Assembly (NCBI GenBank): GCA_030435675.1
Contig: CM059624.1
Location: forward strand, 9,882,769-9,946,768
Reading direction: 5' to 3'
Length of the DNA: 64,000 nt
Origin: Steinernema hermaphroditum
Lineage: Eukaryota > Nematoda > Chromadorea > Rhabditida > Steinernematidae
The position numbers were made by a program, and so were the translations under genes. Under the pieces are notes generated by a model. It was not told the origin of the DNA. It made no database searches and saw only the letters and a program-made list of their open reading frames with translations. Positions 12,809 through 25,038 of this stretch are shown piece after piece. Each line of letters begins with the position of its first letter. Position 1 is the first letter of the stretch.

Positions 12809-14449
12809 CTATTGTTTCGCGGCGGTTCCCACAGCATGGACGCGAAATCCAATTTCACGCAGTTCCGAGTGGTCAAGGAGGAGACGGCCGTCGAATACTG
12901 AAGCTGGATGCTTCATGGATTCATAGATTTTGGAGTAGTCGTAAGCCTGAATGTATGTTTTGGATAGACAAGGATAGACAACTGTCATTACCTTGAATTC
13001 GTCCCGTTCGGTAAGCACAACGATGGCATGGGCGTCCTTGGCCGCCTCGTATGGATCGCTGTGGACGGTCACCAACTTATCGACTGAAACGGTGGTTTCT
13101 GTAGAGTTCGAAGGTTCGGAATTACCCGAATCGCCAGGGAGAACATTGTGCAGCTCCCATCTGATCTGACTTTCTGGGACCGTCGGGTCGTAGAACGACA
13201 GCTGAGCATGCTCTTCGAGCAGATGCTTGGCGACGTAAATACTCGAAGACTCTCGCGTGCCGGCAGTATTCTTCTTGAATGCGAATCCGAAGATGGCCAG
13301 CTTCTTATCGGCTACCGTATCCAGCAGGCCCTTGATGATGTTGTCGGCGAAATGGCGCCGCTGTCTGTTGTTGATGGCGACGATTCCGTGGAAGTAGTCG
13401 GCCACTTCCTTCAGATTGAGGCACTCGGCGATGTAGACGAGGCTGAGAACGTCCTTCTGGAAGGAGTTACCTCCGAAACCGACCGAAGCCTGCAGGAACT
13501 TGGGTCCGATTCGCGAGTCCAGCCCGATGGCATGGGCTACTTCGCGGACGTCGGCGCCGGTAGCCTCGCAGATGGAGGAGACGGCGTTGATGGAGGAGAT
13601 GCGCTGCGCGAGGAACGCGCTGGCCACCAGTTTGGACAGCTCCGAAGACCACGTGTTCGTGGTGATTATCCGTTCACGGGGCACCCAATGCTCGTAGATT
13701 CGGACCAACTTGCACACGGCCTGGCGACCTTCTTCGTTCTCTTCGCCTCCGATCAGCACGCGATCGGGATTGGCCAGGTCGTTCATGGCGGTTCCTTCGG
13801 CGAGGAATTCCGGATTCGACAGGATCTAGGTGCTCTTTGTACGGCGCCAAAAGAAGGTTGCGGTACCTGGAATGAGAGTGTGGGGTTCACGTTCTGGGCA
13901 TGCTTTAGAATGCAGCTCACGCTCTCGGCGGCCTTGACGGGAACAGTGGACTTCTCGACGACAATCTTCGGGCCCATCGCGTACTCGGCGATGCTGCGAG
14001 ACACCGCCTCGACGTACTTGAGATCCGTAGCCATTCCTTTGCCTTTTCCATAGGTTTTGGTGGGAGTGTTCACGGAGACGAAGATGAGCTCCGCGTCACG
14101 AATAGCGCTGGCGATGTCGGTGGAGAAGAAAAGGTTTTTGCCACGACGCTCCTTGACGATCGCATCGAGACTCGGCTGGAAATAATGAGGTACATTGGCA
14201 AGGCTGTATTTTTAACGCAAAATCTCACATTTCAATGACCTTACTGTCCACCCTTTCCAAACCAAAAAAACAACAATTTACCTCTTGAATGGGCAGCTTA
14301 TCGGAGTTCCACTGCTCGATCTTCTCGGCATTCATGTCAACTACCGTAACCTTCACATCGTGGAACTTGTATGCCATCATAGCGCACGTCGTGCCACCGA
14401 TGTATCCAGCGCCAACACATACGATCGACTTAATCTGAAGAGCGTCCAT
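12809..14449 (-). CDS. sqv-4: UDP-glucose 6-dehydrogenase, catalytic Cys replaced by Ser
   Basis: Family role: cytosolic NAD-dependent oxidation of UDP-glucose to UDP-glucuronate for glycosaminoglycan synthesis. Exons: 14282-14449, 13867-14175, 12992-13825, 12809-12946; 482 aa, matching the usual length (about 480-495). Introns are 106, 41 and 45 nt; the last is in frame. The upstream GTG was rejected for ATG 14449. The NAD-binding motif GAGYIGG is at residues 13-19, followed by [25 protein letters not shown] and [11 protein letters not shown]. The catalytic loop reads [10 protein letters not shown] where the family has GFGGSCFQKD, so residue 280 (codon 13463-13465, TCC) is Ser in place of the nucleophilic Cys (human Cys276). 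SKLVASAF replaces the family's SKL.ANAF (human Asn224) and [10 protein letters not shown] replaces FKKDTGDTRE. The frame is intact, so this may be an expressed pseudoenzyme or weak enzyme. The symbol marks the family; orthology is not proven. Confidence 0.9.
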
Positions 14450-14582
14450 ATTTGCAATGGAATGGGAATCCACGATCTTCCCACATGAATCAGAACATCA
14501 CACTGCGTGCGTGCGTTCACACCTTCCGCCACTGAACTCACACATCCGTCAGAGTTTCAACCGTTTTCAAAGTTTTAAAATA

Positions 14583-14785
14583 TGTCCAAACTGGTGGCCA
14601 GCGCGTTCCTCGCGCAGCGCATCTCTTTAATCAACGCCGTTTCCTCCATCTGCGAGGCCACCGGCGCCGACGTCCGCGAAGTAGCCCACGCCATCGGGCT
14701 GAACTCGCGTATCGGACCCAAGTTCCTGCAGGCTTTGGAGGCAATTCCGTCCAGAAGGATTGGAGGACGTCCTTCAGTCTTGTCT
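14583..14785 (+). pseudogene. Inverted fragment of the UGDH gene
   Basis: About 200 bp on the plus strand copy the middle of the adjacent minus-strand UGDH gene (roughly its 13460-13640). It starts at TGTCCAAACTGG ([14 protein letters not shown] in protein) and runs through the RIGPKFLQA region. It then skips ten bases relative to the parent and continues as FGGNS-QKD before the match is lost. It lacks the N- and C-terminal parts and the frame is broken. It carries the same Asn-Ser pair as the parent in place of Ser-Cys. Confidence 0.85.
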
Positions 14786-15978
14786 ATTTTTTAAATGAGG
14801 TGAAACTACAAGATCTTTATTATGGTGATATTCCCTAAGCTGATTTCTTCTGTTTTCTCACAAACTCCTCACATTCTTCTCCGGAATTAGCAGAGTTAGC
14901 GGGTTCGGGTTTTCGGGTCGGATACCCGGACAACTCTGGTAACTAGGAGTGGTTACTGACTTGAACGTTTGTAATCATCCCAATAGTACAATCTCCGAAG
15001 GATTCAAAGATGCTTGTACTTATTTTTGACTTCTGCAGCCTCTGTTCCAATCATCTGAAAACGCAGGTGGTGCAGCCGAACGCGACCTTGACGTCGCAGC
15101 CGCCGATGAGCGGACGTTTGTTGTTCAATAGACGGTTTTTGGTTCGAAACTGCTCTGCTGAGCTTTCCGGAACTTTCTCTCTGACTTCATGTGTTCTTCG
15201 TGTAATATTATCCTGTAACGTAGAACCGTAGCGTACTACGCAATTTGACTTCCCGCATGCACTTTGATGTTTGCTCCCTTGTGTCACCTCTCTAAATTTC
15301 GTCTTCCTCAATCGATAGTCAACATAAACAAACGCTGACTAATGGAATAATGGATGGGGTGTCGATCATTTCGTCACTGATTTTCGATGATGTATGGTAT
15401 GAATATCGAGCAACTTTAATCACAAGCTGCCAAATATGACTTATTGTACTTCTACTGATCTTTGAAAACTGAACTCCTTTGAATTTTGTTTCATTTCACC
15501 TGAAATGTTTTGAATATTTGCACATCTAGATCACTCCAGCGATCATTCTATGATACGATCAGTTGCCTAAACTTTGCCCTCTTCCAAACCTATGTACCAT
15601 TTACTTTAATTTATTCGGTCCCTCTAAATCACAGTTACTGTCAAGGGTACTGTCATGACCCTACCATTTGAAATGGGAAAGTTGAAATCGTATTTGGACT
15701 GCTACATGATGATCACAAACGGAATATTAACTCAAAAGCGTGGCACACAGCGTTTCCTGGCTTCCCTTTGGCCTTCCACACATCAGATCGCACTTCGACC
15801 CCATCGTCCTGTTGAACTGCCACAAAAACAAGCCGTGTTCTCTGCATATCGATTGGTCCAAATCCGACATTTCGTTTTCGTGTTGGCATGCATACATCAA
15901 TTCGCCCTTATCGCTCCACTTCCAGATGCACTTCTCCCCCGCCTAGATCGCCCCACAACCGTCCACTCTCTGCTTCAG
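14786..15978. other. Intergenic, nothing recognised
   Basis: Between the UGDH fragment and the first sugar transporter. Short frames only, none resembling a family. It must contain the transporter's promoter or outron. Confidence 0.5.
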
Positions 15979-17583
15979 ATGGCGCCGGTCGCGAAGGAGA
16001 TGGAGTCGCCCGAGGAGGAGAGGCTACTTGGCCCTCAGGCGCCGCCACCGCCGCCGTCGGCCGCCGAAGTCCACAAAAAGCGCGGCGACGAAGAGTTCCT
16101 TGTTCCGGTGAGTGACCAGACGACTGCCCCTTCCCTTCCTTCGATTTTATCGGATCCCTATCAAGATGTTCTCGATTCGGCTCTGTCGCAAATCGAGTGC
16201 GCACTCAAAAGAGACCCGCGATTCGATCCTAACTCTGGCATTTCCCCTAGATCAACATGGACATCCGTCGCGAGAGGAACCCTCCGGCCTTCGCCTCCCG
16301 CACCGGCATTCTCATATGGCTCACTCTGCAGAACTCCGTGCATACCCTTCTGATACGGTACTCGCGCGCGAGGGATGTCGAAGACATGTTCTTCTCGTCG
16401 GTAGCCGTCTTCTTCACCGAAGTACTCAAGGCGGTGATATGTCTCTGGATGATCATGCAGGAGGAAAATGGAGTTCTGGGGTAAGTGTGGGCGGCTTCTT
16501 TGCCCTTATTTGCCCGCATTTTATTTACGAGTTCACACGAGCCAAAAGGAGCTCCTTCAACTGTCGTTTGACAGAGATGATTTGCTGTTCTTCATATAGC
16601 CTGCGTAAACGTCGTCAATCCCAACGGCTGTAGGTGCTGAGTTAACATTAACTCGATTGTTCTCTAAATTGTCACTGTATCGATCGTCTTCGCTGTCAAT
16701 TTCCTCAATGAAATCTCTATCTTATAGGATGATCAACTCCATCCGCACTCACATTGTCCAGGAACCCATGGACACGCTTAAAACGTGTATTCCCGCGATC
16801 ATCTACACCGTACAGAACAACCTCTTCTACGTGGCGGCCTCCCACCTCGAAGCAGCCACCTTCATGGTACCCCTCTCCCCTCGACACCGTAACCCCTCAA
16901 CCCCTTCCAGATCACTTCCCAGATGAAGATCTTCACGACGGCCATCTTCTCTGTGCTTCTTCTCCGGAGGTCTCTGGCCCGCGCCCAGTGGTTCGCCCTG
17001 GCAATCCTTTTCGTCGGCGTCTCCCTCGTCCAGCTGCAACCCGATGCGAAGAAGAAGGAGTCTGGCGTCGAGCAGAATCCCATCATCGGTGCCTCCTTGC
17101 CTCATAACTCCTTCTGACGCTCCCTTTCCAGGCCTCTCAGCCGTGATCGTCGCCTGCTGCCTCTCCGGCTTCGCGGGGGTCTACTTCGAGAAGATCCTGA
17201 AGAGCGCGAGTCCGGTCTCCCTATGGGTGCGCAACGTCCAGATGGGCCTCTTCGCGATGCCCGCCAGCTTGGTCGCTGCGCTCCTCCAGGACGGCGCCGC
17301 CATCGCCTCTAAGGGGATGCTCTTCGGCTTCGACTTCATCGTCTGGCTCACCGTCTTCTGGTACTGTATCGGCGGTCTCTCCGTCGCCGTCTGCATCAAG
17401 TATGCTGACAACATCGCCAAGAACTTTGCCACCTCCGTCGCCATCATCATCAGCACCTTCGGCTCCATGTACCTCTTCTCCTTCCAGCCGGGCGCCCCCT
17501 TCTCCATAGGCGCCACCCTCGTCATCTTCAGCATCTTCCTCTACTCCTCCACCGCAGCTTTCCTCAAAGTCTTTCGATGCTGA
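15979..17583 (+). CDS. Nucleotide-sugar transporter, SLC35A family (copy 1)
   Basis: Golgi multi-pass antiporter exchanging a UDP-sugar for UMP; the substrate cannot be fixed from sequence, but SLC35A2/A3-type relatives carry UDP-galactose or UDP-GlcNAc. Exons: 15979-16107, 16251-16480, 16728-16866, 16911-17088, 17132-17583; 375 aa. The first 43 residues are a cytosolic extension with a run of five prolines. Family signatures: [45 protein letters not shown] and [16 protein letters not shown]. About ten hydrophobic segments follow one another with short loops. Intron 4 is only 43 nt. It lies head-to-tail upstream of a paralogue with matching intron positions around the Met before the QLKI/QMKI helix, showing tandem duplication. 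Exon 4 begins ITSQMKI where the paralogue has VTYQLKI. Confidence 0.9.
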
Positions 17584-19299
17584 GCCTCGATTCTCTGTGA
17601 TATGTACGTAGACGCATGCCTAAAACGTTCCCCGATAGTTCCCGTGTTGTAATCGCTTGCAAAAAAAGCGCCAGACGACGCGACGATGCGTCATCGGCAG
17701 AATTGCACGCAACACGCAGAAGGAAGTGAGAAAAGGTTTTGCAGAAATGCACGATCAAAGGGAGGAGTTTGGGAATCGGACTTCGACCGGGAAAGGGAGT
17801 CTTGCTCAGGGATGGACATGAACGGGTCGGATAGGCTAAACAGCTGGTCAGCCGGCTCAATAGTTTTTATTTCTGTTTTTAGCTATTAGATTTGTCCAAA
17901 AAATGTGCTTTTCCTTGCGGTGGTTTCCTCAGGTACAAGCTAGAGCGTTAGGACCAGGAGGAACCATTCCTTGGTCAAGATTGTACTTGTAAAAGTACTA
18001 TTGTTTTCCACGAGACAAGAACCGGTCTTCAGTTTATAAGTGCTCAATGAGCTCTTCGACCGTGGGGATTAAAAATCTGTTCCCTTGACAGATCACTATG
18101 AAAGATCGCCATTTCAGTCTCTGAAAAGAGAGATATCTCACTGCCATCAATTCTTGTTTATTCTGAAATTGTCCCTTTCCTCGGTGGGAACCCAGCCATA
18201 AACAGGACTGTATCTGATGTTTACCGGGTATTTGCCTAACCTTGAAGTGTGAGATGCAGTCTCATCCCCTACATTTCCGGAAAAGCGATCTTAGTCATAC
18301 TGTATTTTAGGGTATTTTTCGGAAAAGTGAACTCTGTGGTCTTTTAAAGCGCATACCTAAACGTGTTCCGGCCAGTTCCTCTAACCCCCGAGAGCGATCA
18401 GTTAGTGATCGATGCGTTCCGCCAAAGGCAAGAAAAATGGCGTTTCCAGCCTCTTCCCGTTCGCCGCCACCGTCAGCTGCGTCATCAAAGGGTCGTCGCG
18501 TGGCGGCACCGAATTCCGCGCCCTCCCACCGCCCAGATCGATCGGCGGCGGCGCCTCGCGCTCTCCGGAACGCCTCGAAGGCCCTCGGGCGAGGGCGTCT
18601 CCACGTCGGGATTAGCGGCGATGCCACGAATCGCCAACGTGTCACGCGGTGGATCGCGGCTTACGTGTGGCACAATTCCCGTGTTTTTCCCCGTTGAAGG
18701 TGCTTATCGCGTCAGCATAACCGTTATGTTGTGTCGTCACGGCGGTATCGCTGCGGTGATGCAATCGTTCAGTCCATAGATTACCGCACGCATATTCACC
18801 GCCGTCTTTTTCTCGAATAAACTGACCGATCCGTCTTCTCAGAATATTGGAGATTTGGATGCTGGTACTGTGACCCGCCATCCCCTGAATATTCATCGGC
18901 ATTAGCGATCATCAAAACATTGCTGCACGGGCCATCGTTCGCGCAAAAAAAAAAACTGCCGTTTACTGTATTCAGTTTATGGCGCCCTTTAAATGGTGAT
19001 GCTTTAAAGAAAAATTTGCGTTGAGTCACAAAAAAACGCCAAAAACGGCTCGCCCGATACGATTGTTCGAGCCAGCTGGAGCGAAAAGGTTCTGAAGAGA
19101 GCTCTGAGCCAGGCCCTTTTTGCCCAAAATATAACGTGCACGACTCGAGAGTCGCCGAAGTCATATGGTGGGTAAACCATCTGACGTGGTGCAAATATTT
19201 ATCTCACCGCGATCGATACCCTGTCATCCCCTCGTGGCGCTATCAGCTTCATTCGGTCGTCTGGCGGTGACCTCCGCGAGTCCTTCTGTGGCGCGCGCG
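17584..19299. other. Intergenic between the two sugar transporters
   Basis: No gene supported. The segment 18.36-18.66 kb is GC-rich with frames open on both strands but no domain. The remainder is AT-richer and unremarkable. Confidence 0.5.
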
Positions 19300-21426
19300 A
19301 TGCCCCCCACCAAACTCGAGTCGGAAACGGCGAAGACGGACGAGGTGAGCGTGATGGAACCAAGTCCTCGACGAGTCTAAGGGTCCCGCTACGATTTCAG
19401 ATGGTCGCCGCGGGAGAAGAGGTGCGGACTCGCCAATCGAGACACAAAGGTGAGTCTGCAAGAAGTCACTTCTGAGAGCTGAAAACGGGGGGAGTCGGTC
19501 GGGTTTCCCATCTCTAAAATCACAAAAAAGGGCAAGACTAGATAGGGGCGGTTTTGGCGCGAGCGCGGGAGAGCTGCAGCGAGGGACCACACGCATAGGG
19601 ACACTTTTTTATTCTTGCAGACGCGAACGTCCGATGGCGTTTTTCGCGGAATTCGAAGTAGATCTTTGCGATAGAAGAGGCGACGATGCTGGTTAGGACG
19701 TGTAGCAACCGTGAGTTACTGATTTGGGCGCTTTTATGTGGGTAGGATGAAGCTTTCATCGTTGTTTTATGGTGCGCAATTTCTGTTCCCGTTCAGCGCA
19801 GTTTCTGATGACTCTCTCTGGATCAACATGCAGAGTGAGGTAGGGAAAGCTTTTGTAAAAAGGTGACTGGGAGATGCACTGATTTGTGTGGTCTGCGAGT
19901 GGACCGATCACAAAAGTCGCAGTGTCAGACATCTTTTTGGTCTAGACAGAATTGAGTCGCATCTGTCTAGCAAACAGCGGTCATTTCTAATTGTGCAGAG
20001 ATGAAAGAGCGGTCCGTTCGTACAGAAAGCGGACAAAATCCTAATGGTGGGGATTTTCATGCCTGGTCAAAACGGTCTTCTCCATTTTTGAAGAGAAAGG
20101 AATAAACTTAGCGCAAAACTTGCACTTCTTTGCCTCTCTTCACATAGTTTCATTTCAGATCTCATCATCAAGTATGCAAGTCTCATCATCCTAGTCGTCC
20201 AGAATGCGAGTTACGTCCTTCTTCTCCGCTATGTCCGCACCCGCAAGATGCCGATGTTCCTGTCGACGGTGGCCGTCTTCCAGACCGAAGTGGTAAAACT
20301 GGTCACTTGTTTGATCATCTTCACAATGGAGCAGAAGAGTCTCCAAAGGTGAGTGAATCTGCTCCTTTTGGCTGAAATAGTCGCATTGCTTCAGAGCAGC
20401 AAAGGCGCTCTATCACCATCTGATAGTCAACTGGTTGGACACCCTGAAAGTCGGCGTCCCAGCTTTCGTTTACGTCGTTCAGAACGTACTTCTCTACTAC
20501 GCCGTTTCCAATCTTGATGCCGCTACATACATGGTCCGTCCCTAATAGGAAGACTTATCTACAATTATGCGGTTCCAGGTCACCTATCAGCTGAAGATCC
20601 TCACAACAGCCATCTTCACCGTCACGATCCTCCGGCGCAAGATCTCTTTCCTCCAATGGGTCGCCTTGGTGCTTCTTTTCACTGGTGTTGCCATTGTTCA
20701 GTTGGTAAGTCACGGGAGGCCGCAGTTCCATTAAGCCGATGGTTACAGAACAAAGACGAGAAGAGCCCGGTTGCTTTAAACCAAACCGAAGCCCTCATGA
20801 AGACCACCGTCGCCACCGTTACAGAGACGGCCGAACGGGTGCAGCATCCCTTCTTCGGACTCGTCGCCGTCATTGTTGCCTGCTTCCTCTCCGGATTTGC
20901 CGGCATCTACTTCGAGAAGATCCTGAAAGGCTCGGATGTGTCCCTCTGGATGAGAAACATCCAGTTAGCTTTGCTCTCTCTTCCATGTGGACTTGGCGCG
21001 ATTATGGTAAGGTGTCGCTACGGCCGCTCTATTATATCTTGTGTTCGCGAATTTCAGGTGAAAGATGGCGGTAAAGTGCTGGAATACGGCATGATGCAAG
21101 GCTTCGACATCGTCGTCTGGGGTACGGTGGTACTGGGCGCCGTTGGAGGTCTTGTGGTCGCCGTCGTCATGAAGTACGCCGACAACATTCTGAAGGCTTT
21201 CGCTACGTCCATCGCCATCATCGTCAGCTGCGTCGCTTCGGCATTCCTCTTCTCCTTCTCGCCCACTCTGATGTTTTTGGCCGGAACGGGCCTCGTCATC
21301 GCCGCCGTCTTCGTTTACAGCCTCTTCCCGTACCGTGCGAAGACCTACGAGGCTACACCGAAAGAAATAAAGGAGGACGAACGCGAAAAAACTCGAGGGC
21401 CGCTGCTGAACGACGAAGCCGTGTGA
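19300..21426 (+). CDS. Nucleotide-sugar transporter, SLC35A family (copy 2)
   Basis: Golgi UDP-sugar/UMP antiporter of the same family as the upstream gene. Exons: 19300-19344, 19401-19449, 20159-20348, 20395-20533, 20579-20704, 20749-21006, 21058-21426; 391 aa. The N-terminus (about 31 residues) is polar and cytosolic. Signatures: [66 protein letters not shown] and [19 protein letters not shown]. The C-terminal tail is charged and cytosolic, rich in Lys and Glu. The loop before the [16 protein letters not shown] helix is longer than in copy 1 and Thr-rich. Intron 6 is 51 nt and in frame; intron 4 has a weak donor, ATG|GTCCGT. The start codon is a choice between ATG 19300 and ATG 19401; I prefer the former because it splices in frame. 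Substrate is not determinable. Confidence 0.88.
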
Positions 21427-24400
21427 GAAGACGAAGATTTTCAAGCTGAAACTACGGGACTTTCTGAATATCAACTATGATACACATCATATTTCCATGA
21501 GCTCTGTATCAGAAGGTGAACGTGCCTTTGAAGTTGTTACCTTATTTATAATAATATATATGTAATATTGGCGTGGATAAACTCATTCCTTCGGAAAGTT
21601 CCCTCGTCGTGGATAGGGCTCCCTCGATGAGTCGACAATTGGTCCGCAACCGGTATTCGGCGGTTGTTACGGCCGTCCTCCTTCCTGAAAACTCCGAGAA
21701 AAACAGAAACCGGTAGCCCTCCACGAGCATCATAAACTTTTTAGCCCTGAGTTGCTCGGGTGCTTGTCACCTGACGCGTCAACAACACAGCCTCTGTAAC
21801 TCGTTCTGTCTGCACTTTGGTGTCTAGACAGTCTGGACTATAATCTGTAGCCTTATCTGGTCTCTCTTTCAGTCTAAACTCGTCTAGAGACATCGTCTAG
21901 AATGACTTCCCGAAGAGGACCTTGGAAAGCCTTGAAAGATGCAACAAACGCCCCCCGCGGGGATTGCGGCCTCGCTGTGGTCACTCGAAGGCGCTCCTTC
22001 AATGACCGACCGCAGTTTCAAACCAGATCTCCTCACCTTCTTGGCGATCGATCGGCTCGCGCGGCGCTCTCCGCGGACACCGAACGCCTCGGGCGCAGAA
22101 GAAGAAGCTTTCGACCGCATTCGGCCGATTTGTTTGGAGTCGAGTGCTTTCCGAACGCCGTTCTCCTCGCCACGGTGGCCTTTCTGAGTCCGGACGCGCA
22201 TCCCCTGCCCACTCGGCAGACCTTGAGACGACCGAAAAAGTCGAAATTAGTGATGCGACGATGTACTTCTGCGCTCCCGTGGCCTTCCCCTTCCGTGTTT
22301 TTCGGCGCCGCTCCCCCAAATGACCATCTAATAACAGGTATCACCGCGCCGGCCTTCACGCTCACCGCCTTCTTGAAACTTTCTCACCCACAGAGCGCCT
22401 CTGCCTCCTCGACAAGATCGGTCTCTTTGTGGTCGCTCACGCGATTTCGTCCCCTAACCTCTCTTTTAGTACTTTTCTCATCTGCAGGTGCACTCGACCT
22501 TATCGACCATTACAGCGCGCGGTGGCGAAGATGATAGGATCTGTTCGGTCGAAGACGGAATGTCTCAGAGCAATGTCTTAGCCATTTCGATTACTTGTTT
22601 CCTCGTGCTACACACTGATGATACGGTAGCTTGTGAATGCCGAGTTCAGTTCAGTTAAGTCAAGTCGAGAAGTTGAGGCGATTCTTTGGACGTTTTGCGC
22701 TTTTAGGCAATTATGCAATACTAAATGGCTGAGTCCTTAGCAGGACAACTTTTACTAGACGTGGTACACAATTTGATTAGTCTTTACATTCATGATACAT
22801 TATTATATTTACCATAGATTGATACATTAAACAAAACGTCGGCTTTGAAACAATTTTCAATCATTTCTGGTTTTGGTAAAATTTCTGAAGTTTAAATGGA
22901 CTGTGTATTTGAGATAACAAACAAAGCTTACAAAACAAAAATAAAATGACTCACGGTACTGTCTTCTACGCTTACCATTTGTAATAAACAAAGTTTTGCC
23001 TCAACGCATAGAATATGAAGTTGAGATGCCAAAAAATGTCTCTCCAATAGAAGAACCAATAGAAGATGGATTACGGATTCTGTTTAACCAAAATGGGACA
23101 GATAATTTTTGTCAGTTGCCCCAAAATATTGGTTCTCCTGTCTCATTATGAACCTCCAAAACACGGTCATACCTTTACCCTTTCCATGACATTTCCACTT
23201 CTGCGCAGTCCTAAGGGCGTCCACTCGTTTCCGCCTGCACCGTCTATAGAAATGTTTATGCTACTCCCTGTGATTACGTCGGGAAAAAACCAGTCGCGAC
23301 ATGGTGTGATTGCACATCAGCGTCGTCGTTCTCTGTGCACAGAGAACTTCTTAGAAATCGACTAGACCGGAACTTCCAGCTGGAATCGATCGACCTCTCC
23401 TCGTTTTGTGCATCTTTGTGCTCGTCCAAACAACTTCTAGGTCAAAAGGGTCCCCTCTGCGTACAGTCGACCTCTACGAAACAAAAAAAAACGGCCTAAC
23501 TGGAACGTTCCTCGAAGAGATCCTGGAGGTGCCGCTATCTCCGATCGGATCTCTCCTGGAGAGGGAATTCCGTTTTCGCATCCTCTGATTCGACGATCGA
23601 AAGTGAAGTCAAAAAATTCGCGTCGTCTTACACCCCGCCGTGACGTCGCCGAAGTGTCCTTTCGACGAAATGCGTATTCGTCCCTTTTCCGATCGGATTC
23701 TGCATTTCGCTTTTTTTTTTTGCTCTTTGCAGATGCTCTTTTGAACTCTGAAGAAAAAGTTGAATAACTTGTTGCAAATCGGCGCACCTTGTTCTCCAGG
23801 ACGCATGGTTAGACCGCAGATGCTGCGAAAATCTTGCATTTGTCACGTCGTCGCCAAGACGATGGAAATCTGAGCATATTTAAAGATCAAGTACGTAATC
23901 GAATCACTAGAGTTTGTTTGCCTCCAGGAGGAACTCGCCACGAGTGTTATTGTCCCCTGGAGAGGCGCCAGAAGTGGAACGCCAGAAGAATTCTTTTGTG
24001 GCCGCCAAAGAAAAACCGAAAACAATTATCGAAAACCTTAGAACTGTCAAGAGTTGGACGTGACCTTGAAGTCGCCACTTTCTGTTCTTCCCACCCGATG
24101 GGAGGCACTTACACGCCTTTCAACCCTCCGTTTCAACACTCGACCCTGAGACTTCGCCTAATCCTGTTACTCTTTTGCTCCCCAGGAGCCGCTGCTACTT
24201 CTATCGTACTGCCTAGCCGTCCTAAATGTCGGATATCACTTTCGCTTTCGCGAGATTACCGCTTTTTCTTTCGGCGCTCCTTCGGAAACCGAAACCTAAC
24301 GCTCTAACCTGTTCTCGAGCATTGTTCGTCTGTTTCTTGTGGCGCTTCGACGCCAGGCTCCGGAATCGCCGAGGTCAGCCCGGGTTTTCGGTGTTAAACT

Positions 24401-25038
24401 GCGCGCGAAATGTGAAGTGTGCCTCTCACCTCCTTTTGCCTCCTCCGATGGCGCCTGGAGCGTCCGTTTCCAAACGCGATTTGTTTTTCCCTCCTGTTTT
24501 CCGCGACCGAACGCCTGTTGACACCTGGAGGCTAAGCGAACGCTAATCCGCTGGTCAAGGACCTTCGCCACTCCAAATCCTTTTGTCAGCCGCGTCCTCC
24601 GAAGCCTCGTGGAAGGCCCCCGGCCTTCCGGGACCACCGCTTTTTGCGTCAGCGTTCGAAGTCTCGGCGGATTCTTTGCCGAAGAGCGCTGCCGAGGGCG
24701 TCGATTGCGCAAACCGAACGAGATAACATCGGTCGTGGAGGCATCGGCTTCGCCCAGATCCTTATCGTCTTCGGCGTGTCGCCCTCGCGGCCACCTTTGC
24801 GCCCCTTCCACGCGATTCGACGCCTCGGATTCGGTCGCTCCTCGGATGACGCCTGGGGGGGCCGGGAACTTGCTCTTCTCAGCTGTTATTAGCTCCTATT
24901 TGTGCAGTGGGCGCCCCCGCTTAACTGGTATCATTATCCGACGCAGCGAAGCGCGAAATCGCGATCGTCTCAGAACTGGCCTCCTGACTCACTCGCCGTT
25001 TCAGGGTTGTTAATACCGTAACGCTGAACTACGACGCC
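21427..25038. other. 3.6-kb intergenic region, no gene supported
   Basis: Several GC-rich patches (21.9-22.3, 24.2-24.9 kb) have long frames open on both strands, such as 21902-22534 plus and 24296-24811 minus, but none has a recognisable domain or a splice pattern extending it. The rest is AT-rich. An acceptor-like TTTCAG ends at 25004, just upstream of the phosphoesterase start, and may be its trans-splice site. Confidence 0.5.

Noticed and set aside
13148..14053. 301-aa open frame on the plus strand
   Set aside because: It lies entirely antisense to the UGDH exons and crosses two of its introns; the protein has no recognisable domain. It is a shadow of GC-rich coding DNA.
15655..15978. 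In-frame extension upstream of the first sugar transporter start
   Set aside because: The extension has no similarity to the family and no presequence logic; ATG 15979 gives the expected short cytosolic N-terminus. The upstream open frame is probably chance.
21902..24811. Frames of 130-210 aa between the transporter and phosphoesterase genes
   Set aside because: Composition is Arg/Ser/Pro-rich in both strands' frames, no motif is recognisable, and no splice pattern supports them.
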